64,000 nt of DNA from an uncultured Spartobacteria bacterium (GCA_903882875.1 CAIRYQ010000072.1:1-64000); one strand, 5' to 3'. Shown: positions 35,293-44,411, counted from the first letter of the stretch. Translations and numbers: made by a program. Notes: generated from the letters alone by a model not told the origin.

Positions 35293-35892
35293 CTATTTGT
35301 TGAGGTATTTGTGGATGAGCAGTTTTGTGATCATGTTCAGCGTCTCGAAGACGCCCTCACACTTGTTCGCGCTCGCCTCGAAGAACGGGACATGCACCTC
35401 GCGGTTGTTCAGCACGTATTCGAGGTACTCGACCGGGGCGGCATCGGCCATGTCGCGCTTGTTGTACTGGATGACGTAGGGGATGTCGTCGAGCGAGAGG
35501 TTCAGCGACTTCAGGTTGTCCTGCATGTGCTGGAAGGTCTCAATGTTTTCGGGCATCTTGTCGTACTGCGAGTCGGCGACGAAGACGATGCCGTCCACGC
35601 CGCGGAGCACGATCTGGCGCGTCGCATTGTAGATGACCTGGCCGGGCACGGTGAAGAGCGAGAACTTGGACTTGAAGCCCTTGATCGTCGCCGCCTCGAG
35701 CGGGAAGAAATCGAAGAAGAGCGTGCGGTCGCTGCTGGTCGCGAGCGAGGTCATCTTGCTCTTGGCTGTGTCTTCGGGGACTTGGACGTTGGCGTGGACC
35801 TGTTCGAGATTCGTGGTCTTCCCGCTTTTTGCAGGGCCGTAGTACACGATCTTGAGTTGGAGTTCCTTGGTTGCGCGGTTGATGATTGCCAT
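35293..35892 (-). CDS. mglA: MglA-family small Ras-like GTPase
   Basis: 199 residues. G1 loop YYGPAKSGKTTN (17-28) and the switch-II region TVPGQVIYNATRQIVLRGVDGIVFVADSQ, which lacks the Ras DxxG Asp as MglA proteins do, are followed by G4 QYNKRDM and G5-like EASANKCEG. MglA sets cell polarity and controls gliding or type IV pili in myxobacteria and others. Here it is flanked by an MglB-like gene (downstream) and a large roadblock-containing protein gene (12 bp upstream). A role in polarity or pilus control is inferred; a type IV pilin-like gene lies 9 kb away. Confidence 0.92.
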   Translation of the reverse strand: MAIINRATKELQLKIVYYGPAKSGKTTNLEQVHANVQVPEDTAKSKMTSLATSSDRTLFFDFFPLEAATIKGFKSKFSLFTVPGQVIYNATRQIVLRGVDGIVFVADSQYDKMPENIETFQHMQDNLKSLNLSLDDIPYVIQYNKRDMADAAPVEYLEYVLNNREVHVPFFEASANKCEGVFETLNMITKLLIHKYLNK

Positions 35893-35904
35893 GGCTTGGG
35901 GCTG

Positions 35905-37548
35905 TTAAGAATTGAGGGCTGCGAGTTGCGCGGTGAGGGTGCGGAGGCTGTCCGGGAGATTTTCGCCGGCGCGACCGAGTGTTCCGAAATAGATTTTTCC
36001 GCTGCGTGCGATGTGGCAGGGGCCGCTTGCAGTTTGGATGGTAATTTCGCTGGTGGCGCCGAGCAGCATCTCGATGGTGTATTTTTCGAGACGCGCGATG
36101 ATTTGCGGCATGAACGCGGCGAAGGCATCGGCGGAGAATCCGTCCGGCAGGCTCTGCGCGACGACGAGGCCTTCCTCGAGCGCGAGCACCGCTCCTGCGA
36201 CACCGTCGAGGGCGCAGGCACGCCTCACGAGTTCTGCGGGCGTGGAAGCCGAAGCCGCCTGTGGCGTGATCAACGGAACGACGGGAACCACGGCTGCTTC
36301 GGGCGTTGCAGATTCTACGGCCTGCACAGGTTCCACGATCGGCGCGGCAGCAAAGGAGAGAACTGCCGGAGCCGGAGCAGGCTCGGGCACTGGCAGCGTG
36401 GCTTCCGAGGGCGCTGCCTCGGCGGGTGCGGGCGGCGGCGGTTGCAATGCGGCGGACATGGCCTTTGCCATCGGCACCTCCGGCACGGGTTCCTGCACGA
36501 GCTTGAATGCCGACTGCGGCACCGCGCCGAAGAAATCCGGAATGCTGTGGTCAATTTCCGTAGCAGAGCGGCGCTTCGTTGCACCGGTCGCCGCGACAAA
36601 TGCGGGTGCGATGATTTTCAGTGGCAGGACGAGCACGAGATCATCCGCGATCGCGACGGAGCAGGGAATCGGGGGCGTCATCCACTGGCGCACCTGCGAC
36701 CAGGGGAAAACGACCTTGCCTTTCTGGAGGCCGGGGCTGACCGCCTGCTGCGGGATCACCAGCCTCGTGTCGCCGGGCACGCACGAGAGTTCGCTGCGCA
36801 CGCCTTCCGGCCATCCGGCGGCGAGTTCCACAAATGAAATGACCAGTTCACCGCCTCCGCCGACCGGCGCCGGGATCTTCAGTGTGCCGACCGGTGCGGG
36901 TGCCTTGCCGTTGCCGACGGCACCGACGGGTGCGGACGGAGCCGCGATGCCGGGCATCTTCAGCACGCTCGGACGCGCGGGCGGCTCCGGCGAAGTTTCG
37001 GCGGGCTGCGGAATCTCGGCCCGCGCCGGTGCGGGTGCGTCGGACGCGGCGCCGTTCGCCGCCTGACGACCGTTGCCGACTTTGTCGAAAAGTCCGCCGG
37101 CTTCATCCGGGACGTCGTAGCGCCGCTGGTCGCTCCGGCGGCTGAGGCGACGCGGATCGATGTTCTTGAACACCTCGGAGAGCGGAACGTCCACCATCTG
37201 CTTGCCTTCCACGTCCGACTTCCGGAACGTTCCCGCTGGTGCCTGGCGGAGCAGGCTCGCCAGCGACATCCGCACGGCTCCGGTCGGCAGTTGTTTGACG
37301 ATGGAATTCAGCGGCAGCATGATTTTCACCTCGGGCTCCGGCAGCCGCTCAATGATGGTTTTGAGATCCGCCGGCAGCTTGTCGAGAATCGCGCGGAGCG
37401 AGAGCGAGGCCACCTCGATGTCGGAGCCGAGCGGCTTGTCCTTCTCGGCCGGGCGCACACCACTCTGGATCGCAGAAGTCGCGGCCACAGGCTGCACCGC
37501 CTTGTTTTCATCTTTGCCGAAGATACGCTTTAGAAACTTGAGGATCAT
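35905..37548 (-). CDS. Multidomain protein with C-terminal roadblock/LC7 domain
   Basis: 547 residues. About 45-150: a repeat-like module (LRAILDKLPADLKTIIERLP, IMLPLNSIVKQLPTGAVRMSLASLL, MVDVPLSEVFKNIDP). About 150-225: a Pro/Ala-rich linker. About 228-320: a related module (ISFVELAAGWPEGVRSELSCVP, VIPQQAVSPGL, VVFPWSQVRQWM). A second Pro/Ala linker follows, then from about 425 a roadblock/LC7 domain (ELVRRACALDGVAGAVLALEEGLVVAQSLP, QIIARLEKYTIEMLLG, ASGPCHIARSGKIYFGTLG). The whole resembles a scaffold linking other proteins to MglA, encoded 12 bp downstream. No experimentally defined family is recognised for the N-terminal modules. Confidence 0.7.
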   Translation of the reverse strand: MILKFLKRIFGKDENKAVQPVAATSAIQSGVRPAEKDKPLGSDIEVASLSLRAILDKLPADLKTIIERLPEPEVKIMLPLNSIVKQLPTGAVRMSLASLLRQAPAGTFRKSDVEGKQMVDVPLSEVFKNIDPRRLSRRSDQRRYDVPDEAGGLFDKVGNGRQAANGAASDAPAPARAEIPQPAETSPEPPARPSVLKMPGIAAPSAPVGAVGNGKAPAPVGTLKIPAPVGGGGELVISFVELAAGWPEGVRSELSCVPGDTRLVIPQQAVSPGLQKGKVVFPWSQVRQWMTPPIPCSVAIADDLVLVLPLKIIAPAFVAATGATKRRSATEIDHSIPDFFGAVPQSAFKLVQEPVPEVPMAKAMSAALQPPPPAPAEAAPSEATLPVPEPAPAPAVLSFAAAPIVEPVQAVESATPEAAVVPVVPLITPQAASASTPAELVRRACALDGVAGAVLALEEGLVVAQSLPDGFSADAFAAFMPQIIARLEKYTIEMLLGATSEITIQTASGPCHIARSGKIYFGTLGRAGENLPDSLRTLTAQLAALNS

Positions 37549-37661
37549 GGTCGGGGTTTCCGCTGTGGGGCAAGCACAGACGATGCCAGCCGCCGCTATG
37601 ACCTCGGGAAATTTTTTTTGCCACGTCCGGCGTGCGCCTTGCTAGGCGATAATGATGACCT

Positions 37662-38765
37662 GTGAGTCGCAGCAGACAGCAGGCGCAAACCTCAGCCCAA
37701 ATCAGCCCAATGGCAGCACGCCAGAAAATCCTCATCCTCGACGACGATCAGGACCTGCTCGAGATTTATCAGGAAATCCTCGCACGGCTCCCCAGCCAGC
37801 CGGAAATCCGCACCGCAACCACCGGGCAGGACGCCATCGCGATTCTCGAAAATGAGCCATTCGTGCTCCTGCTCGTGGATCTGAACATGCCGCAGATGGA
37901 CGGCTTTCAGGTTCTCGCCGTTGTCCGCCGGCGTTTCCCGGCACTGCGCACGGTCGTGATGACCGGCGCGTCGGAGGCCGACCTTCGCGCACGCGCCTAC
38001 CGCGTCGGCGTGGATCTCTACATGGAAAAGCCGAAGACCGGCCGGGAGATCATTTTCTTTGTGGACTGCATCGAGAGCCTGCTCGAACGCGAGAGCCAGG
38101 GCGGCTTCCGCGGCGTGCAGAGCAAGACGCTGCTCGACATCATCCAGATGGAATGCCTCACGCAGAATTCCTGTGTGCTGAAAATCTCCAGCGCCGTGGG
38201 CGAGGGGCGCATCTGGATCCAGAAGGGCGAGATCATGGACGCTGCCGTCGAGGACAAGGTCGGCAAGGCCGCGATCACCGAGATGATCGGCTGGAAGGCC
38301 GGCAACTTTGAAATCCTTCCCGCGGGCCTGCCGAGGCCCCGCACCATCTTCATCGGCTACGAGAGCCTGCTCATGGAGACGGCGCAGAGCATGGACGAGG
38401 CCGACGAGGCAGACGCCGCGGAAAGGCAGACGCCGGAATCGCTCCTCAGCACATTCGCACGTTTCACGGGCGTGCAATTCGCGATGGCGGTGGATCTCGG
38501 TGAATCCAAAAAATACGAGCACTGGGGCTGCGACGATCCCGCGCCGCTCGCCGTGTGGACGCACCAGACTGCGCACGCCTTCAAGCAGCTCGGCACGCAG
38601 TTGAAAGTCGGCGAGCTGCTCGACATTGTTGCATTTGGATCGGTGCGCAACATCGCCGTCCTCTCCGCTGACGAGGAGGTGCTCGGCGTCGGCATCACCC
38701 GCGCGCTCGCCGCGCCGCAAATCCGCGAAACTCTCACCCAGATCGAATCCAAATGGGCATCCTGA
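37662..38765 (+). CDS. Response regulator with DUF4388/PATAN-like and roadblock-like C-terminal region
   Basis: 367 residues from a GTG at 37662; an ATG at 37710 (MAARQKILILDDDQDL) is equally possible and starts nearer the conserved domain. About 20-140: receiver domain with acidic cluster LDDDQD, phospho-acceptor Asp in LLLVDLNMPQMDGFQ, Thr/Ser in VVMTGAS and Lys in MEKPKT. About 145-245: DUF4388-type domain (GGFRGVQSKTLLDIIQMECLTQNSCVLKI, GRIWIQKGEIMDAAVEDKVG). The rest (about 265-367) looks like a roadblock/LC7 fold. It has no DNA-binding domain, so output is by protein contact, probably to the MglA/MglB set encoded divergently 113 bp away. The next gene overlaps it by 13 bp. Confidence 0.85.
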   Translation: MSRSRQQAQTSAQISPMAARQKILILDDDQDLLEIYQEILARLPSQPEIRTATTGQDAIAILENEPFVLLLVDLNMPQMDGFQVLAVVRRRFPALRTVVMTGASEADLRARAYRVGVDLYMEKPKTGREIIFFVDCIESLLERESQGGFRGVQSKTLLDIIQMECLTQNSCVLKISSAVGEGRIWIQKGEIMDAAVEDKVGKAAITEMIGWKAGNFEILPAGLPRPRTIFIGYESLLMETAQSMDEADEADAAERQTPESLLSTFARFTGVQFAMAVDLGESKKYEHWGCDDPAPLAVWTHQTAHAFKQLGTQLKVGELLDIVAFGSVRNIAVLSADEEVLGVGITRALAAPQIRETLTQIESKWAS

Positions 38766-39475
38766 ATCCATTCGTCCGCACCGTCATCCCCATCGAGGCG
38801 CAGCGCATTCCGTCCGGTTGCTTTGCCGTCCATCGCGACGGCGGGATCGTCTGCAGCACGCTGCCGCAGTGGTTCCCCGTGCAGAGCGCGGTGGAAATCG
38901 GGCGTGCCGTCATCGAGGCATTCCGCCTCGGCATCGAGATGAACGCCGCGATCAACGACATCTCCGTGCGCTACACCGGCATGACCATTTCCGCGCGCGA
39001 CCTCCGCGGCGGGGCGCTCATCTTTCTCATCCCGAACGAATCCCGAATTTCACGCAAGCCCGTGCCCACAAACATGAACTACAAAAACCTCGAAGACTTC
39101 ATTCTCCACCTCGAGACGCACATCGAATGCTGGAAGCAGTTCAACTCGTACGTCACCCTCGCGCGCGACAAAAAGTTCACCGCCGAGGACGACGCGCAGT
39201 TCCTCGATCTCAAGAGCCTCATCACGCAGGGCACCGAGATCATCCACGCCAGCGAGGTCAAGGGCGGCCTGCGCAAGGAGGACGTGCTCTCGCTCTTCGC
39301 CAGCGCGCCGTCGCTCCGCTACCTCGCGGAAATGAGCGACACGATCCCTGCCGTCGAGAGCCAGTGGCACCGCATCTACCTCCACCTGCAAAGCCTGCTC
39401 GGTCAGCTCAAGGTCCAGCAAAACAAGGCGGCGGAAAAACCGTCAGCAGGCTGGAGCCTCTTCGGAAAAAGGTAG
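38753..39475 (+). CDS. Conserved hypothetical protein coupled to the response regulator
   Basis: 240 residues; the start overlaps the response-regulator gene by 13 bp. Residues 1-95 (VHRDGGIVCSTLPQWFPVQSAVEIGRAVIEAFRLG, then ISVRYTGMTISARDLRGGALIFLIP) have the beta-alpha-beta spacing of a roadblock/LC7 domain. Residues 110-235 are helical (LEDFILHLETHIECWKQFNSYV, DLKSLITQGTEIIHAS), ending in a basic tail. No enzyme motif. With the response regulator it likely forms an input or adaptor arm of the MglA-type switch next door. Confidence 0.6.
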   Translation: MGILNPFVRTVIPIEAQRIPSGCFAVHRDGGIVCSTLPQWFPVQSAVEIGRAVIEAFRLGIEMNAAINDISVRYTGMTISARDLRGGALIFLIPNESRISRKPVPTNMNYKNLEDFILHLETHIECWKQFNSYVTLARDKKFTAEDDAQFLDLKSLITQGTEIIHASEVKGGLRKEDVLSLFASAPSLRYLAEMSDTIPAVESQWHRIYLHLQSLLGQLKVQQNKAAEKPSAGWSLFGKR

Positions 39476-39502
39476 CGCGCGGGAAATTTCACGCGCGGAT
39501 TT

Positions 39503-39982
39503 TCACCTCGAAAATTTCGCACGCAGCGCATCCACCACGCACGGCGGGACGAACGCCGCGACATCGCCGCCGAGCCGCGCGACCTCCTTTACCAGCCGCG
39601 AACTCACGTAGCTGTATTCCTCCTTCGGCATGAGGAAGAGCGTCTCCAGCGTGGGCTCGAGTCGGCGGTTCATCAGCGCCATCTGGAACTCGAACTCGAA
39701 GTCGCTCACCGCGCGCAGCCCGCGGATGATCGCGGTCGCCTTCTCGATGCGCGCGAACTCGACGAGCAGCCCGTTGAAATGTGTGACGCGCACATTCGGC
39801 AGCGGCGAGACGGTCTCTTTCAGCAGCGCGACGCGCTCCTCGGTGGTGAAAAGCCCCGTCTTTTCCGAGTTCACGGCAATCGCGAGCACGACCTGATCGA
39901 AGACCTTCGCCGCTCGCGTGAGCACATCAAGGTGCCCATTGGTGATCGGATCGAAGGAGCCTGCGTAGATGGCGCGTTTCAC
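39503..39982 (-). CDS. coaD: Pantetheine-phosphate adenylyltransferase
   Basis: 159 residues, GTG start at 39982, matching the normal length of about 160 for CoaD (phosphopantetheine + ATP to dephospho-CoA). The N-terminal KRAIYAGSFDPITNGHLDVL contains the T/HxGH nucleotidyltransferase motif. RGLRAVSDFEFEFQMALMNR and YSYVSSRLVKEVARLGGDV are CoaD-specific. A longer start at 40018 is possible but adds 12 non-conserved residues. It is convergent with the roadblock-type gene (27 bp apart). The 205 bp between it and the next gene hold nothing recognised. Confidence 0.95.
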   Translation of the reverse strand: MKRAIYAGSFDPITNGHLDVLTRAAKVFDQVVLAIAVNSEKTGLFTTEERVALLKETVSPLPNVRVTHFNGLLVEFARIEKATAIIRGLRAVSDFEFEFQMALMNRRLEPTLETLFLMPKEEYSYVSSRLVKEVARLGGDVAAFVPPCVVDALRAKFSR

Positions 39983-40187
39983 GGCTTGCAGAGTGCAGGG
40001 GAGGGTGGCGCGGGGCAAAAGGATTTCGCCTTCAATTCAGAAGCTCGGAATCCAGCGGAACGTAGAAACAGTGCGTTCTTCAACCCGACAGAAAGCCTGC
40101 AAGTCGCGCATCTCTGGAGCCGCACGTCATGCGCGCCGTTTATGGAAGCTGAAGGGACGGCTGCGGTTTAGCTAATACCACTCCGAT

Positions 40188-41033
40188 TTACGGGCCGCCG
40201 TTCAACACGCCTGGAGTAGTGCCACGGAAGGGTGTTGGTGCCTTTGGCGTCGTCGTCGGAGTGGTCGGTTGGGTTGGCTGGGTGGGGATCTGCAAGTTGT
40301 CGGTGCGGGGGATGTCGGAGATGAAAGAGGGCTTGCCGGTACTGGTGAATGGGATGTTGGACTGGCCGAAGAACTGCCGGATCTGGGTGAGGATTGCTGC
40401 GACGATCTGCCGCTCGTCGAGCTTGACGCCCCATTTTCCGGTGAGGAGCGGCGAGGTCCGCACGAGGAGGTTCAAGTTGATGAAAAAGGGCTGCGGAATC
40501 TCGGTGGCATCAATCGCGAGAATGACTTCCTGGCCGGCGGTCACGAGCTTCCGGCGCTTCCATTTGCCGAGCTTCGGCTTGAGGGAGCAACTGCCCTCGA
40601 TGACGATCAGCTTGATGAACTTCGGCCCGACCTCCAGAAGGATCGTGGTGCCGGTGATCGCGGCGGTTACGGCGGCGGTCTCGATTTTTGCGCCGCCGAG
40701 GCCCTTGGGAACCTGAAGCATGATGACGCCTTTCGAGAGCGTCATGTCCCGAGTGCCTTCGGTGAAGCTGAAGTTTGAATTCGCTCCGAGGCGCGTGATG
40801 GTCTGGTCGCTGAAGAGCAGCTCCGTGCGGGAATCTATCCCGGTGCCCACGGCATAGCCGGGCCGCACGGTTTCGTTCAGGGATGCCCGGTGAGGGGCCT
40901 TGCCTTCCTCGGCCGCTTTCACGTCGTTGACGATGCGCGTGATTTTCGCGTCCTTGAGCGGAGCGGCCCCGGCGGGGGCGATGGCGGCGGCAAAGAATGC
41001 CGCGAGGATGGAAGATAGGATGTGCCTTTTCAT
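40188..41033 (-). CDS. FecR domain protein, exported
   Basis: 281 residues with signal peptide (cleavage near ApaGA-A, residue 23). The FecR fold is seen in VRPGYAVGTGIDSRTELLFSDQTITRLGANSNFSF, then MTLSKGVIMLQVPKG, AAVTAAITGTTILLEV and LIVIEGSCSLKP. The C-terminal 50 residues are a Pro/Thr-rich tail (TQPTTPTTTPKAPTPF). Proteins like this do not act on TonB receptors but occur with outer-membrane barrels and CHASE2 cyclases as periplasmic sensors or organisers. The barrel gene is 6 bp upstream and the CHASE2 cyclase gene is divergent, so the three probably form one module. Confidence 0.85.
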   Translation of the reverse strand: MKRHILSSILAAFFAAAIAPAGAAPLKDAKITRIVNDVKAAEEGKAPHRASLNETVRPGYAVGTGIDSRTELLFSDQTITRLGANSNFSFTEGTRDMTLSKGVIMLQVPKGLGGAKIETAAVTAAITGTTILLEVGPKFIKLIVIEGSCSLKPKLGKWKRRKLVTAGQEVILAIDATEIPQPFFINLNLLVRTSPLLTGKWGVKLDERQIVAAILTQIRQFFGQSNIPFTSTGKPSFISDIPRTDNLQIPTQPTQPTTPTTTPKAPTPFRGTTPGVLNGGP

Positions 41034-41039
41034 GGATGA

Positions 41040-41984
41040 CTAAAACTGGTATTTGAAATTGATGCCGCCGCCGGTGGTCGCGGCGTCATAGTTGGAGGCC
41101 GAGCGGTTCGAGCGATCCAGAACATAGGTGAACGAGGCGTTCACGGAGAACTGTTTGTTAAAGTGGTAAGTAAGGGCGGCGGTGACGGTGCCGTTGAAAT
41201 CCTTGCGTCCGCCCTGCCGGTAGTCAAAGAGCGCGAACCGCGTGTAGAGATCGGCATCGAGGGCCTTCGTGAGGTGGGTCTGCGCGCCGAGGTAGAGGCT
41301 GTGCTCGTTGCGCTGCGCGGCGAACTGCTGCGCCCAGCCGAAAATGCTGGAGTAGCCGATGTAAATGAAATTCCGGCCCCGAAGCGCGAAGGTCTTCTGT
41401 GCGCCGACGGTGAGCGTGTGTGCGGTGTAAAGGTCGCGGCTGGAGCGGCTGTTGGTGTCCCACTCGAAGTTATAGCGACCGTAGAGGGTGATGTCCCACA
41501 GGTCGGTGAGATTATAAAACAGGCCGGCACCCGCATTGAGGCTGTTGAAATTCTGCGCGGTGAGACTGTCGTAGCGGAAGAATCCCTCGCGGATGACGGT
41601 CTCGAAGCTGAGGGTGTCCGAGAGCTTGGACTCGTAGCGCGCACCGACCTCGCCGAAGAAATAGCCGTCGGCCTGCTTGTTGTTGCGCGCGAGGGTCACG
41701 TTGTTCGTGTAGTATTCCTCTGCCGTCGCGAAGAGTCGCCAAGGGAGGACGGGCTCGCCGAGCGGGACGATGAATTGCGAGCCGAGATCCGAATCGCCGG
41801 GAGTCGCCGGGGCGCGGTTGCTCCGGTCGTCCGGCGGCTGGCCGAACATCTCGATATTCGTGCCGACGGAGCGGACGCGCAGCCGTGCCTGCTCCGCCTC
41901 CGAGGCGGGAGCCTGCGCCCATGCCTTGGCGCCGAGCAGCGAGCACGCGAGGAAGACGAACGTGAGGGAGTGCTTTTGATTCAC
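41040..41984 (-). CDS. Outer-membrane beta-barrel protein
   Basis: 314 residues from a GTG at 41984 that gives a clean signal peptide (KHSLTFVFLACSLLGAKAWA, cleavage before Gln24). After about 70 residues of loop the chain shows alternating amphipathic strands ending in Tyr/Phe (VGARYESKLSDTLSFETVI, LTVGAQKTFALRGRNFIYIGYSSIF, FSVNASFTYVLDRSNRS) and a terminal Phe (INFKYQF), typical of an outer-membrane barrel of about 10-12 strands. Longer starts exist upstream but would run into the cyclase promoter region. It is cotranscribed with the FecR gene 6 bp downstream. Confidence 0.78.
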   Translation of the reverse strand: MNQKHSLTFVFLACSLLGAKAWAQAPASEAEQARLRVRSVGTNIEMFGQPPDDRSNRAPATPGDSDLGSQFIVPLGEPVLPWRLFATAEEYYTNNVTLARNNKQADGYFFGEVGARYESKLSDTLSFETVIREGFFRYDSLTAQNFNSLNAGAGLFYNLTDLWDITLYGRYNFEWDTNSRSSRDLYTAHTLTVGAQKTFALRGRNFIYIGYSSIFGWAQQFAAQRNEHSLYLGAQTHLTKALDADLYTRFALFDYRQGGRKDFNGTVTAALTYHFNKQFSVNASFTYVLDRSNRSASNYDAATTGGGINFKYQF

Positions 41985-42043
41985 GGTGCGGAGAATCAAT
42001 AGATTGCGCTGGAGTCCAACACGGAACAGCATCGCGCTACGAA

Positions 42044-44173
42044 GTGCAATCCACTGTGACCCCGGCCACCAAACTCGCCAAATCCGCATTCCGCCGATAC
42101 AGCCGCAATGCGCTGATCGCGATCTGCGGTGCCTGCACGGTGGTGGTGATCGCGCTGCACGTCCTGTTTCCGCAATTCAGGAACCTCGAATTCTCTGCCG
42201 AAGACTTTCTCACACGGCTTGGCAAGCCCGCGCCTGTGAGCCCGGAACTGGTCTTCCTTGCGATCGATCAGGCGTCCACCAAGCTCGATCATATTGGGTT
42301 CGATGAGATCGAGTCAACGCCCGCGCTGAAGCTCATGGAACGCGGTTTCCCATACCCGCGCAGCGTCTATCCGCTGATCCTCGACCGGGTGTTCGGCGCG
42401 GGCGCAAAGGTGGTCGTCATTGACCTGCTGTTCACGAATGAGCGCGACGAGGATGTCGAGTTCCGCGCCGCTCTTGATAAGTATCGTGACCGCGTGGTGA
42501 TCGGGAGCAATTTCGACTCCGGCGATCGTATGAAGGGCAGCATGGATACGCACGTCCTGCCGTCGTCGTCGCTCATCACCCCGAAAAAACCGATGGATGA
42601 CCGTGTGGCCTACGTGAACTTCTGGCCGGACACGGACGGCGTCATCCGTAGATCCCATTTCCGGGTGACGGCGGCTGAGGTCTTCAATAGCAGGCCGGAG
42701 CAGGACGAGGAAGTCTTCGATTCCCTTGCGGCGAAGGTCTTGAAAAAAAGCGGCCACGCCGATCTGGTACCGCGCGGAAACGAGCCGCGGCGCATTCGTT
42801 ATCCAAACCGGGGTGCGATCTTTCTGCCAAACTCGGTCTGCAACATTTTCGAGGCAGCGCGATGGAACTCTCCTGAATATGGCAGCGGGGACTTTCTCCG
42901 CGGTAAAATCGTGATGCTCGGCCCGGAGGGGGCATTCACGCATGATGAGCATCCCACGCCGATTGGCAAAATCGCCGGCCCGCAGGTACATCTCAGCGCG
43001 ATGAACGCGGCGCTCCAACGGACCTTTCTGCACGAGACGTCCATCATCATGGTCTATGCGCTCATCGCCGTTGCAGGCGCGCTGGCGTGGGGGCTTTGTC
43101 ATTGGTTTCACGGACCGCTTGCGCGTCTCGGTTCGCTCGTTGTCGCGAATGTTGCGTGGCTCGTCGTCGCGCTCCTGCTTTACAACCACGCGAACCTCAT
43201 CATCCCGATGGTTGCGCCGCTGATGGCGCTGACATTGAGCGGCGTCGGTTGCCTCGGGTGGGATTTTTTCCTAGAGCGGCTCGAGCGCGCCCGCGTCCGC
43301 TCCGTGCTCGACAAGTATGTCTCGAAAAATGTCGCCGAACTGGTGCTGTCGGAAGGCGACGAATTCGCCGGCGCGCTAAAAGGGCAGCGCAGGATCGTGA
43401 CGGTGCTTTTTTCCGACATCCGCGGATTCACGGCGATGACGGAGGAGGCGGTGCCCGAGGAGTTCATCGCGCAGCTCAACGAGTATTTCTTCGAGATGGT
43501 CGAGGCGGTGCTCGCGGAGGGCGGCACGCTGCAAAATTTCATTGGCGACGCGGTGCTCGCCGCGTGGGGCGACACGCGCAAGCTCGACCCTGCGACGGGC
43601 GCCTACGAGGCCGTGCGGACGGCGCTGCGCATGAGCGGTGCGCTGAAAAAACTGAACGAACGATGGGCCAATCGGGAAGGGCGCCGCAAGCTGGGCATCG
43701 GCATCGGCATCAAGCAGGGCGAGGCGATTCTCGGCAGCGTGGGGCATCCGCAGCGGATGAATTTCACCGCGCTGGGCGACACCGTGAACACCGCCGCGCG
43801 GCTTGAGGGCGCGACGAAGCACCTGAAGACCGAGATTCTCGTGGAGGAGACCATTGAGGAGCTCACGCGCGATCGTTTCCATTTCCGTCGTGTGGACTCG
43901 CTGAAGCTGAAGGGAAAGTCCAAGGCCACCGCGGTCTTCACCGTGCTCGGTGAAAAGCCCGAGCCTGTGCCGCCGTGGCTCGCGGAATATCACCGCGCGG
44001 TAGAACTCTATCACGCGCGCCTCTTCCGCGAGGCCGGTGAAATTTTCCGAAAGCTCGGCGAAGAGATTGAGGACGATGCGCTCTGCGCGATGTACGCCAG
44101 GCGTTGCGAACTCTATGCCGAAACGCCGCCGTCCGCAGATTGGGACGGGTCTTTCACGATGACGGAGAAGTAG
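42044..44173 (+). CDS. CHASE2-domain adenylate/guanylate cyclase
   Basis: 709 residues, GTG start. One N-terminal membrane helix (about 25-43), a periplasmic CHASE2 domain (about 50-325; VFLAIDQASTKLDHIG, YPRSVYPLILDRVFGAGAKV, VDLLFTNERDEDVEFRAAL), three membrane helices (about 333-410), then a class III cyclase domain (about 445-640). The metal Asp residues lie in VLFSDIRGFTAMTEE and FIGDAVLAAWG, and the substrate region is GIGIKQGEAILGSVGHPQRMNFTALGDTVN. A short helical tail follows. It senses a periplasmic signal and should make cAMP or cGMP. Its start lies 59 bp from that of the divergent barrel/FecR unit, so the promoters share one region. Confidence 0.93.
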   Translation: MQSTVTPATKLAKSAFRRYSRNALIAICGACTVVVIALHVLFPQFRNLEFSAEDFLTRLGKPAPVSPELVFLAIDQASTKLDHIGFDEIESTPALKLMERGFPYPRSVYPLILDRVFGAGAKVVVIDLLFTNERDEDVEFRAALDKYRDRVVIGSNFDSGDRMKGSMDTHVLPSSSLITPKKPMDDRVAYVNFWPDTDGVIRRSHFRVTAAEVFNSRPEQDEEVFDSLAAKVLKKSGHADLVPRGNEPRRIRYPNRGAIFLPNSVCNIFEAARWNSPEYGSGDFLRGKIVMLGPEGAFTHDEHPTPIGKIAGPQVHLSAMNAALQRTFLHETSIIMVYALIAVAGALAWGLCHWFHGPLARLGSLVVANVAWLVVALLLYNHANLIIPMVAPLMALTLSGVGCLGWDFFLERLERARVRSVLDKYVSKNVAELVLSEGDEFAGALKGQRRIVTVLFSDIRGFTAMTEEAVPEEFIAQLNEYFFEMVEAVLAEGGTLQNFIGDAVLAAWGDTRKLDPATGAYEAVRTALRMSGALKKLNERWANREGRRKLGIGIGIKQGEAILGSVGHPQRMNFTALGDTVNTAARLEGATKHLKTEILVEETIEELTRDRFHFRRVDSLKLKGKSKATAVFTVLGEKPEPVPPWLAEYHRAVELYHARLFREAGEIFRKLGEEIEDDALCAMYARRCELYAETPPSADWDGSFTMTEK

Positions 44174-44331
44174 CCGCAGGACCGAAACACCAGCGCGAGT
44201 TCGGCGAGGATGGGATCTTCGGGAGTCATGGCTGGGAGCGGGCAAAAGATGGGGGAAGAAGGCCTGCTTATCCGATTGCTTGACACAATGGCGTCTTCCT
44301 CTGTAGGCATAGGTTGAACATGGTTGTTCCC

Positions 44332-44365
44332 GCGCCGTTGCTGCCGGGGCGCATGGCCTTTTTTT
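44332..44365 (+). terminator. Possible intrinsic terminator behind the cyclase gene
   Basis: GCGCC (44332-44336) pairs with GGCGC (44348-44352), followed after ATGGCC by seven T (44359-44365). The spacing between stem and T-run is longer than ideal. It may end cyclase transcripts or a small RNA started near 44280. Confidence 0.45.
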
Positions 44366-44411
44366 GTCGGTGATCCGGTGTCTTGCGCCACCGGCTTGCC
44401 TGAAAAGCAAA

